This document shows positions 1-10,471 of a stretch of 64,000 nt of DNA, in pieces. Below the pieces are notes generated by a model, which ran no database searches, was not told the origin of the DNA, and saw only the letters and a list, made by a program, of their open reading frames with translations. A program made the position numbers and the translations under genes. Numbering within the stretch: the stretch's first letter is position 1; each line of letters starts with the position of its first letter. The DNA comes from Bugulina stolonifera (lineage: Eukaryota > Bryozoa > Gymnolaemata > Cheilostomatida > Bugulidae): contig OW285192.1 in the NCBI GenBank assembly GCA_935421135.1, forward strand, positions 3,391,501 through 3,455,500, given 5' to 3'.

Positions 1-1101
1 GGGTGGTAGTGTTACGCCCTCACCGGCACTGTATAATCTGAGTTCTAGCTAAGCTTCTGTGTGTGGGAGGGTGGAAGTAGATATTACGTCTGTCGTAACT
101 GAGGGGTTTGAATTGGCTAACTCCTGCTAATACCAGAGCTGAGGTCTGGTAAGGAGCCATCATGCAGGATGTTGTTGTGTAGGATGTTGTAGTAACAACT
201 ATAATCCTCGTACTGACGGCAGAACAGTACTTGTTCTCCTTGATTTATTACATTCACTGGTGGTAGGCCACATATTTCTGTAATTCTCCATCATGCATGT
301 TAAGCAATAGGACTTGCTAAATCATCTCATGTTTGTTGTTTCTAGCTAATCGTATTTCTTCCAGGTGGTTAGTTTCACGTCTGCACGTAAGCATTGGCTA
401 GAATCAGCTAATTAAAAATAGGAGTTGCCTCATCGATTCTTTGCTTTCTGCAGATTCCTTTCAGTATGTTGGATGAACTGGGTACCATATCTAATCTCTA
501 CACCTACCTTCCCACGACTCACTTCATACCCTAGACAAATTCCTACCCTGACCTTTTCTTCACTAAATCAGTTGAATTATTTGCGTTTATTTGTGCAATC
601 AAAATTTTTTAGTGAAACTCTTGGCCAGCTTTGAATACAGACTGCACAAACTGTAAGACACTATGTTCTCTAAAGCTCCATAGATTGTGTAATGTTTAAT
701 TATCAATCACAATAGAAGACTAGAGGTGATCGGGTAGTCGTGAATAGAGTCTTTGGCAGCTATACTCTTCAATGGACATGATTGGTTTAGCTCAATTAAG
801 GACCTAATGAGTTGGTAGTAGAGAGGTGTGAGACTCAAGATTACATCAGATCAGGAGGTTGTGGTGTCAAGTAGTTGGTACGGAGAGGTCGGGCTGACAT
901 ACTTAGCACTGCTCCAGTTACACAGTGTTGCTGCTGTTGTCCTATTGTCTCGCAGCGTCTTGGATTTAAATATGGATTCTATTACTCATTTGCAGGTATT
1001 CTATTGTCTGTATAATAGATACATGTACTACTTGATCGATAGTGTTTGTTAGGTAGTGCAGTATGCTTCTTATTACACAGAACTAAACTTCAATAGGATC
1101 T

Positions 1102-1413
1102 GTGATGGAACACATTAGTACTGCACATGCAGGGGGAGAGCATTCTAGTCTGTTACACAATCCCATAGGTGTAGGTGCTACAAGAGACGGCGTTTCCTCC
1201 GTTTTTAAGGCCAGTAGAGCCTCGGTCTGGGCCCAAACGATCTCTCCATGGCTTGGCGTCCCGGAGCTTTGTTCTAATTGGTTAATGTCAAATCCAATGA
1301 CTCGGTTATGTTTTCGTTATTGGCTGGCTTGGGTCGTTATGGCATTGCTCATGAGCGGCTACTGCTCCTTGCCCATAGAGGGAGACTGGTGGACAATGGA
1401 GTCGGCCTATTGA
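1102..1413 (+). other. Unassigned open frame, 103 codons
   Basis: This open frame is more GC-rich than its surroundings. It encodes a Trp-rich C-terminal half with a short hydrophobic run (residues about 70-90). It has no family signature that I recognise, no obvious splice context, and the reverse strand shows no better frame. It could be an exon, a decayed transposon piece or chance. Confidence 0.15.
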
Positions 1414-3711
1414 AGCTTACGACTTCCCATGTAGCCTAACGTTTAGTCTGCTACCAGATGTATTTCCCTAGAGTGTTTTCAGACAGGGCAGATAATTCCA
1501 AGTTAGATTCTGATGAGGATAAACATTCATTTATCTTGGCTTGGGTTGTACATAATAAACAGAAATGTTACTGTAGGTAGTATTTAAGTGTTTATTGTTG
1601 TCCCACCCAGCAGGTGCTAGTCATAATGTTCGCCAATAAAGTACTTTATCTGCAAAGGATTGTGGGTGTGTTTATATATCTTCTACATGTAAGTTCCTCC
1701 TAATTGCTGGAGGTACTTCTAACTATTATACAATAATAGGCTAGAAAGACATTACATTTTGTATATTCCATCATATATGCTGTCGAGGGTTGTGTACATT
1801 CTCTAGATCAGTATAACCCAGGTGAGCATACGTCAGCATACATTAGAATTTCACAGTATAATGGCATGCCTATCTTTATTTGGCTACTTGTAGCCTATAT
1901 CACTTTATAATGCAAATAGCTTATTATGTTATACGTAATAGACCTGCATTCAAACTAGGTTATAAAAACAGTGTAGAGTTTAACCACAATGCAAGCGGTG
2001 ATGCGAGTACATGATTATGGTACGAAACTTGAAAATGTGAATTTTTCATCTTCCAAATCCAATTTATTAAGACGACTCGCTACTAATATTAAAGTTTTCT
2101 GCCTTACATAAGCACTAAAACTCTTTGCATGCACAATTGTGCACATATCTTATTCGCATCTGAATAATATTGGCTGTCCTTGTCACAACATTTGATTTTC
2201 ATTTCGGGTTTCTATTCGATTTACTTTTTATATACATGTAAGTATGGCGGTTTGCAAATGATAAACTAACATTATATATGTTATATATATTATGTATACA
2301 AGTACATGTACTGTACATGTATACATAAATTTATTTTATATAATATAGGCACAATCCTTAGCCACTCGAAAATTGAGTTGAATATAACATATTCTATCAT
2401 AAAAGTGTAAGTGCAGTCCCCCCCTATAACCATGTAGCTTTGTAAAGGAGGCAAGTCTGACTACTCTAAGTTCTCCCATATTTGATGTCTGTATGGCTTC
2501 CTCTTCCACTTCTTTAGTATTATTCACTTGTCTTGTATGCTATTAATAGGTATGCTGACTTTGTATGTAGTGAAGCTACAGACCTTTCTCTGCCCTTCAT
2601 TGTATCTTACAGGTAAATGGCAAATGCCTTTACTTCTATAAATATTTGTATCTACCATACAGGCATATAGACTGTCTAACTAAGATATTACATGTCCAGT
2701 AATAGATCAGGGAAGTGCAGTGTGCCATATTGTTATGGGTAGAAACCACAATAATAACCACTAATGAACCACAATGACAACCACTAATGAACTTTTCACT
2801 TGATCTTGTTTGTTGGTTTTATATCTGATGAGATATTCACACTCAATTAGTTCAATGATACTTAGCTTAATTGCTCTCATTACCTTCAAGTAGCATAAAC
2901 AAGACGCAGTGTGCAGCCCCCTTTCTCTCTCTTTCCCAAACCCTGCCCAGATTCTACCCCATTCCTGCTGTGAACAGTTCAACAGTTGTATTGTTCCGTA
3001 AGCTTATCAAATACAATAATATGTACATGTACCTCTCCGAACATATGTCCATAATGTGTATAGCAATTAAAACATGCAAGTTTTTAATGTACGTAGGTCT
3101 ACACAGTGCCACTGAATGCCCATTTAATTTAATTTCAAGTTTTAATCATTCTTCTGATCACATTATATAATGTTGATTACTATTTGTAGCCGTTGGCTAT
3201 CTTATGAATACATTGTCATACTTGGCTTCAGATTTTGTTGATGCTACTGTGTTACCCAAGTGATGAGAAATTGCAAAAAATTGTTATGATACTGTTTGGT
3301 AGACTTTACAGCAATGTGTATCAATGTGTAGTGGTATTAGTACATGATTTGTAGCTATAATGGAGTTGAATAGACCCTTGGGAGGTGCCACTGCTGTTAC
3401 TATTCATTTGAACTAGTTGTTAAACTTACTACGCATGTAATTGTTCACTGATATATTATAGTAAGGTGGTTAGGTGCAGCTGTATTGTTATATGTCCACT
3501 AGTCCATGACTAATTAGAACTTAATTAGTGCTGCCTATTCTATTATTACTCTGTGTGGCAGCTGTGAACTAATAGAGTAATGTAGTGTGTCAGAGATAAT
3601 ATTGGAGAGCTAGCTACAATACTATTTAGTAACACAGAAAATAGGTATTTTTTTGTACAGTAGATGTGACAAGCCCTGGTCACCATATGATTATATTATA
3701 TTGCTGTGCGT

Positions 3712-3860
3712 GTAGTGTATGACTAGTATAATAAGTGTATGTACTGTAGTATATGATTAGCCATAGACATATACTAAGTGTTTATACTGTTAGTATATGA
3801 CTAACCATAGACATATTGTGCTAAGTGTACATACTGTAGTATATTATGTGATTAGACCTC
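3712..3860. repeat. Degenerate tandem repeat, about 60-bp unit, 3 copies
   Basis: Three successive blocks share the phrase TACTGTAGTATATGATTAGCC (or close variants) followed by ATAGACATAT and CTAAGTGT. Spacing is about 60 bp. The copies differ by small substitutions and indels, so this is an old local duplication. Confidence 0.7.
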
Positions 3861-6075
3861 TGTACTACGTACTAGGTCTATGTACCAAACTAACTATGCA
3901 AGTATAATAGTATACATGTGTCAACGAACTAGCTCTTAGCCAAACATGATTCTATCACAGTACCTTGCCAGTGTTGTCAACTTATCTCATCATCCTCATT
4001 ATGGGCCAATTATTAGCCTTTGTTCCACGTTATCCAAAAAGATACAAATATTGTTACTGCCAACTAATGACCGGGCTTGTAATAAGTATTTATTGTGTAA
4101 CTTTGTGTCTTTACTGATTGTATAGCCAGAGCTCTTCAGGTCCTGTATTAATACATAGTTGATGGCTGCGGTTGTCATAGCAACCAATCTTAGCGTAGTC
4201 GTTGCCAGGGGAATGCAACCCTATTTCTAACATCCCTAAATGTAGCCAAACAAATCAACATTCATGTAAATGTATTTAATATAGACTATTGCACAAGTCT
4301 ATGATAAGGGAATATAAATATAAATATATTATGCTGGCATTATAATACTGTATGCAGTGGGCAATGCCAACATTTGACAAGAATAATAATATATGAATTC
4401 TATTCTACTGTCCTGCAATAAATTTCGATAACTGGTGGGAACTGGCAGGAAGTCTGTTTCCTGTTGGATCTCGGGCACACTTGCCTGTGTGTAACTCACT
4501 GGTTTGCGCATGTAATACTATAATTATGACAGTGTGGTATTGCAGTAGCACCATGACAGTCATATACATTTACATATGCATGCATGTCGATGTACATCAC
4601 CTGAAGTTACAATGGGAACACTTACATATATTACACATGCAGACAGCACATAGACCTGCATGTATACGTGTAATACTTAATTATTGTATAATATGGTAAA
4701 TGGGACTGAATCGCATGTATATTATTTCCAACACATGCAAGGTGTTCATATAGCCTAAGCATAGCCCAACCTCCACGTACAACGTACAGACATAATGTTA
4801 TTCCACGTAACAACATATACAATTGTAGTGTGTGACAGGTGCTAGTCTAACCCATGAGTAACCATTATGAGCTGTATTAGTTCTGTCCACTTGTAAACTA
4901 TACTACACAAGACATATTATATTATTACATATTAAGGAAATACAGTGCAATGGGGTAGAGATCTAATATAATATCAACAGAACATGATATACACACTACT
5001 ACCCTAAGGGTGTTGGGTTGTCACACATGTGTTATATAATACACACATGCAGTTATATAATACTCTTATAAGTTTTTGATTGACAACCTGAAGATTTACA
5101 ATCACAAATCTTGGTCCAATGCCAACAATTGTTGCAATACTAGTACAGCATAGTTATCCCAAATTTATTCCATTTTGCATTAAACTTTTGCATTCTAAGG
5201 TTCTATAAAAGAAAAATCAAGCTTGCCTATATTATAACTATAAGGATCCGGTGACTGTTGTATGTATACATGTACATATTCTTCTGATGTAAGCTAAGAA
5301 ATTAAAAACTTTGGATTTATTACCAAGTGTTAGACTTGTTTTTCTCATTCAGCAAGTTATACATTTAGTACAACTCTGCATAGATTGTACAGGCCTGTAA
5401 TCTGCAGCTAAATTTGATGATATCAGTCTAATTACCATGATGACAGTTTATTTACAACCAAGGTTATCAGCAAGGTCACATAAGTGGCATACTTGTCTTA
5501 GCCTACTTTTCATAGTTGATTATATTAGAGATCATAGTCTAGCTATCTAGTTTGTGATGAGGGAAGACAACTCTAATGATGTCCGTTGTGTTGACGGATA
5601 CATGTGTGTGGCAGATAAGATAGTGCCTTACCCTGAATAGTGCTAGACTGCTAGTTAATTGTTATTTTAGATTCACACGAGTTTAACATCATATACATGT
5701 GCATGTGTATGTGATACTACATGTATTTATCTCAGCTTTACCACTCATGTCTTATTTACCCACTGTAGTCTATTCTAGTTGTCTATTATCCTCTCTTATC
5801 ACAAGTTTTGTCAAAGAGGACAACTTCAAAAGTAAACAATGTAATGTACCAGATCAGAAGAACTATGCGTATGTAACTTGAACACTGAATGTAATCTTTT
5901 ATTTAGCATTTATCAAGACAAGGATAGGGTTCTACATCTGCAGCTCATTTTATTCAAAAAACAACATAATTTCCTGTTAGATGTACATAGTAGGCTCTGT
6001 GCATGGATATAATAACTGATTCCTAGAATTCAATCACAATATTGTTTTCCTCTCAAATGTATTTGCTTGTTTCAG

Positions 6076-7304
6076 TTGAGTCTGTACAAAAGGCAAGCGG
6101 ACGGCCCGCCAAATACGACAGAGTCGGTGATATCCAGCAGTCTTCAGCATCTCCAGATAAAGGAGACCGACGAGGGCCATCAAGGAGACAACAAGTCATT
6201 TACAGATTCTGGTCGTAACAGTGCCACTAGCGACTGTGATTCAGCAGGTAACTAAATCGGTAGAAGTATTAGTGCTAGTAGTAGCGGTAACAGTGCTACT
6301 AGCGACTGTGGTTCAACAGGTAGCTACATGTAAGTCGGTAGAAGTATTAGTGCCAGTAGTAGCGGCTGTCTGTAGTGATAGTAGCAAATCCTGGTTGTTT
6401 CCATCTCCATTGTTTCCTATTTTTACTTACAGTTTTGTGGTACTTTTCACATTTACTTGTTAGAAGTCTTGTCTGTGCCGCATTACTATTACTACTAGTT
6501 TGATGCTTTAGCAGTTTTAGCTGATATGTGTTTTACAGATAGCAGCTCTCTGCTGCCCATCACCATGGGGAATACCGAGTCTATAGGAAGTGACGACTCA
6601 TTCGATTCTGCTACGAAGAAGAGCAGCAGACCTTCGCGTCTGGAAAAGATAAAGTCAGCTCTCTTGCACAAAAAGTCCAATAAAGCCAAGTCAGATAACT
6701 CAAAAAATCACCAGGCTGACCTGACAAACAACAATAACAATGGAGTAAGTTTTAGTCGAGTAACATGTGCATCTTTTGATCGAAAAGTATACATCTGAAT
6801 CATTCTTATTTACAAATTGTACTTTAGCGTTGAATATGATAATTTTCTATGAATAATTTGTAGGTTAGTAAAGACTCAGGACCGAATGGAATATACTACT
6901 CGGATAACATCACACGTAGTACCACCCTTCCCACTAGCATGAGTAAAGTGAACACACTATCAGGCTACACTACTAACTCTATCAATACATCAACTCTACA
7001 GGCCAGATTGCTGCCGGCGTACAAGGACAATGAGCAAGGTAAAATAGGGGACATCAGAAATCGCCAGAGAATTATGTCATCTCCAGCATCTTATCGCAGC
7101 AGAAAGAACAGTCAATCATCAAACTATTCCCGCAGGTATAACGGTTTAAATAGAGTTGTAACGACTCACATACCTGACCGAATTGATAAACGATTAGTTC
7201 GGAGTAGAAGTGTTGGAGTTATCCCTGACGCTGAGTTAAGGATGCGACGCACTGCATCAGCTAGTGTTGTTAAGATAGAGGAATGTGAAGATTGGAGCGT
7301 GTGA
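6076..7304 (+). CDS. Ser/Arg-rich protein, last three exons (unknown function)
   Basis: Three exons join in a consistent frame: 6076-6247, 6539-6744 and 6864-7304 (stop TGA at 7302). The acceptors are TTTCAG, TTACAG and TTGTAG; the donors are CAG/GTAACT and GGA/GTAAGT. Phases match (1, then 0). The visible C-terminal part is about 272 aa. It is low-complexity and rich in Ser, Asn, Arg and Lys, with basic blocks such as KKSSRPSRLEKIKSALLHKK in exon 2. Exon 3 carries RSRS- and RRTAS-like sites that resemble basophilic kinase targets, and the protein ends in an acidic EECEDWSV tail. There is no globular domain, signal peptide or membrane segment. Upstream exons must exist, but I could not place them. 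The product is plausibly a disordered scaffold or regulatory protein; I do not recognise the family. Confidence 0.55.
6215..6365 (+). repeat. 72-78-bp tandem duplication spanning a splice donor
   Basis: The segment containing GTGCCACTAGCGACTGTG (6221) recurs at 6293. The following block, TAGAAGTATTAGTGC (6261), recurs at 6339. Each copy carries a CAGGTA donor-like site, so the exon end and the start of the intron at 6247/6248 were duplicated together. The second copy lies in the intron and is interrupted in frame. Confidence 0.8.
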
Positions 7305-8270
7305 GATACAACCCCATCTGGCGCAGTCTATGGACCATAGTCTATAATCTACACAACAAGGAGTCTATATTAAGATAACAATATTACAGAGACAATTATT
7401 ATACATTGTAGTATTCCATATCGCATATAATTTTATAGCTTAGTCATGTCTTCAATGACTACGAAACAATGCAATGCAAGGGTTCTAAGGAGTCTTAAAC
7501 TACGCTAAGTTTACTGGTGATGCTACAGGGTCAATGTTTCAAAATGACATACATTGAAATAAGCTTTGTTACTGAGCTTGAATGTCACCATGTTACCATA
7601 GTTACTATGTTACCATAGATACATGATTACAACACCGAGTTGTCTCTCTTTCTCTTCACCTTTTATTTTTTCTCCAGCTTTTGCTAGTTTATGTACAAAA
7701 CTTTCAAATTCCTTTCCTAAGCAAAGGAATAATCATTTACAAACTAAAACTAAAGGAAAGAAGGGAGAGAGAGACATAATTACTGTTTGTTCAAGATTAA
7801 TGCATGTACATGTATATTGTAGCTTGTAAACGTCACAGAAGTACATACCCCCACTGTCACCTACATGTACATTGTACATTGCAATTATTAGCCACAAATG
7901 ATTATACTGCTCTAGCAATATTACATACACTTTTGCTACACTTTATTAATATTAAATAAAATATTGGAACCTACATGACTGTAACATTGTATTGTAATCA
8001 GCCTACAATGTTTGTAATCTAGTGGTATATTACCATAGAAACCATGCACATACATGTAAATGTACATGTATGTACATACTAAACTAAGATGGGTGCCAGA
8101 ACGCTGGCGTTAAGATGCTATACAATTTAGATTAAATTTATGCATATCAATGATTGCACGTCTTTATTTTTATCTGCATAGACATTAACTACACTGACAG
8201 ATGATCCAAGCGAAATCTAGTTTGAAGAGACCACATAGATTTACTGTCCCTTTTTACCTCAGTGTACCTA
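7305..8270. other. Intergenic stretch, no gene supported
   Basis: This follows the stop codon of the Ser/Arg-rich gene. It contains short duplications such as TGTTACCATAG near 7590-7615 and TACATGTACATGT runs near 7860 and 8055. Short open frames on both strands overlap each other and show no domain. Confidence 0.5.
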
Positions 8271-8275
8271 TGTCA

Positions 8276-8400
8276 GTCGGTATGGCCTAGGGGTTAAGAT
8301 GCTTGCCTCTAGTCTAGACAACCTGGGTTCAATTCCCAGAAAGAGAAGCTGTTCAGGCTTATAAGCTGACCACTGAGTACCTCAGTGTATCTGTGACTTA
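8276..8400 (+). mobile_element. tRNA-derived SINE
   Basis: The sequence has a tRNA-like head with an A-box-like TGGCCTAGGGGTTAAG at about 8283 and a B-box-like GGGTTCAATTCCC at about 8326, spaced as in RNA polymerase III internal promoters. A non-tRNA tail follows. It does not fold into a full cloverleaf with a matching acceptor stem, so I call it a SINE and not a tRNA gene. Confidence 0.65.
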
Positions 8401-9757
8401 GTAAGAAAACAATGACATGTCATACACAGTCATCACAAATAAAATAAGCATACTTACCAAGGAGCAAGAGCATAAAAACTGGTCTCGTCTGCTCAAAATT
8501 CCCGGACAACTACCAGAATCCCTGAATATAGTTTGTGCGGATGTTAATTTAACAAAAAATATTTCTAAAAAGTATCAAATTATCCATTTTAGTGCTATAT
8601 TTGGTGACTTTAAATATTTTCTTTAATGCAAATGACTTACTTTAAGTGATATCTGGTGTTTTATGGGGCTTGGTGACATTTTTGCCATAGGTAAAAAATC
8701 ATGACACCAGACACAGACACAAAAACAAGGGGGTGTCCAGGCAAAATATGGACACTTGGCAAGTATGCAAATAGCCTCATTAAGAACAAGGTTCTACATG
8801 TAAAATACAGATGAAACTTGATGAACTGCTTGGTACAATAGCCAAAAACACTCATTATCACTCTTCTTGCAATTGTCTGCACACACCGCATGAAATAGTC
8901 AGTGGTGTGAGCTATCTGCTCTGTGTGTCACCAGTTATTTACTATAATATAATAGCACATGCACTGAAATACACTCTAGTATAATACAGACTGTATGGTA
9001 TAGTATAGGTAAATTATAGATATTATAGTATAGAATAGTCGAGGTTTTACAGGGCTTTGTGATTGTCTTTGTGACTAATCCTTAACTCAAAGACCAAGGA
9101 GTTGGCAATGTTATCGATCCCAATATGAAGTTGTTCTCTCTCTTTCGCCAAAGGTAAACGAAAATATGTTTCACCGCTCGCTACCAGGTTCCCGTTCACC
9201 CCGAGGCTAAGTGCTTCGATCCAAGGCTGTATTTCCTTCCTTCCTAGTAGTAATAAATTTGTATGTCATTATTATAACAAGGATTATAATAATAATTGAT
9301 TATATTATTTATAATTATAACAGAGACGTGTGCAAGTTTTATTTTGGAATCTCAAGTTTCCATGGCCAACTCTTAGTTGTGACTCTTTAAGTTACAAGTC
9401 AATTCTTTCAGGGACAGATCAAAACTTTCAAGTTACGAGTTAAATATTTACAATTAGAATTGTATGTCCCCAGAAACTCAAGTTTTTGTCAAGTTTCAAT
9501 TCAACTTTTTTCTTGTCTAACTCGAGTCTTTTTATGAAGTTATTGGGTTATTATTTAGCTTATGGTGAAATTTTGTTAGGAAATGGTGCTAGAAGTTCAA
9601 ATTTCAAAGCAAAATGTCAAAGTTTTAGTGTAAAATGTGTTATAATTGTGGTTGTGGTTGGGGGTTATAACTGTGGTTATTTCTATTCATTACAATTCAC
9701 AGCTGCCCAATGAAAACTCGAGTTATTGAATATTTTATATTTTATACAACTGATAGA
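8401..9757. other. Intergenic, repeat-rich flank of the LINE
   Basis: No gene is supported. From about 9330 the sequence is rich in CAAGTT, AAGTTACAAGT and ACTCGAGT phrases. The segment 9468-9497 matches the reverse complement of about 58890-58922 almost base for base, so it is an interspersed repeat. Similar phrases reappear at 13500-13620 on the far side of the LINE, which suggests that the LINE landed inside a copy of this repeat. The 5' untranslated part of the LINE may begin somewhere in this stretch. Confidence 0.5.
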
Positions 9758-10471
9758 ATGGCTGCATGTGGTGGTTGTAAGAAACTTATTCAAGGTGATT
9801 CAATCCAGTGCAACTTCTGTTCGCTGTGGTTTGACACCAAATGTTCTGGTGCAGACAAAGCAACAATAAAATTTTTAAACAGTGCCGAAGGCTCTAAATC
9901 GTCAGTTCACTGGTATTGCAATTCTTGTGAGGCCAGCTCTAAAAAACTGTTTAATTTGATGGCCAACCTAGATAAAAGAGTCTCGACAGTAGAGACAAAA
10001 ATTGATAATCTGACAGAGTCTCTCTCTAAAATATCAGACAAGGTTGACGGGTTGCCGCAAGGTAGCAATTCTACCTCTGATATTGTATCAACGGTATTAA
10101 GCGAGGTAAAAGAGCAAGAAAAGAGGGCCAGGAATATTGTGTTTTCTGGAAAGGCTTCTGAAGCCAAAATCACTAAATTCTTGCAGCATGCTGGGGTTCG
10201 AGAGGCCGATAAAGTATCTGCTATAGGCAAAGATAAAAATGTTTTCATTGTAACACTTGAAAGTGAAGTTGCTAAATGGAAAGCTGTTGGAAAGGCTAGA
10301 ATGTTATGTACATCTATTGATGACTTTAATGGAATGTATGTTAACCCTGATTTAACTAAGTCGGAGCGTGACATGCAATTTAAATTGAGACAAGAGCTTA
10401 GGGCACGTCGTGCCAATGGTGAAAATGTTATTATCAAAAGAGGAAAGATTGTAAGAAAGGATTTGGACTAG
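9758..10471 (+). CDS. LINE ORF1, PHD-finger protein
   Basis: This 237-codon frame starts at ATG 9758; a longer in-frame start at 9710 lacks family sense. Residues about 3-55 have the Cys spacing of a PHD finger: CGGC, then CNFC, WFDTKC and a closing HWYCNSC. Residues 60-100 form a heptad-rich coiled coil. Residues about 125-235 form an RNA-binding-like C-terminal domain with the phrase YVNPDLTKSERDMQFKLR, which I know from ORF1-type segments of CR1-like LINEs. The likely role is RNP assembly with element RNA. It ends in TAG at 10469-10471, and the same frame continues open into ORF2. Confidence 0.85.
   Translation: MAACGGCKKLIQGDSIQCNFCSLWFDTKCSGADKATIKFLNSAEGSKSSVHWYCNSCEASSKKLFNLMANLDKRVSTVETKIDNLTESLSKISDKVDGLPQGSNSTSDIVSTVLSEVKEQEKRARNIVFSGKASEAKITKFLQHAGVREADKVSAIGKDKNVFIVTLESEVAKWKAVGKARMLCTSIDDFNGMYVNPDLTKSERDMQFKLRQELRARRANGENVIIKRGKIVRKDLD

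Larger units (their letters stand above)
1..6075. other. AT-rich region, no gene supported
   Basis: Several short open frames occur on both strands, but none shows a recognisable domain or a convincing pair of splice sites. The stretch probably contains upstream introns and perhaps early exons of the gene whose last exons lie at 6076-7304. It also holds a threefold degenerate tandem repeat at 3712-3860 and many TACATGTA-like palindromes, for example near 2290-2330. Confidence 0.5.

Noticed and set aside
8276..8400. Functional tRNA gene
   Set aside because: A and B boxes are present, but I cannot pair a seven-base acceptor stem. It has a long non-tRNA tail like other SINEs.
9907..10437. A 176-codon open frame on the minus strand
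   Set aside because: It is the shadow of the LINE ORF1 on the opposite strand, where the PHD finger and domain order are clear.
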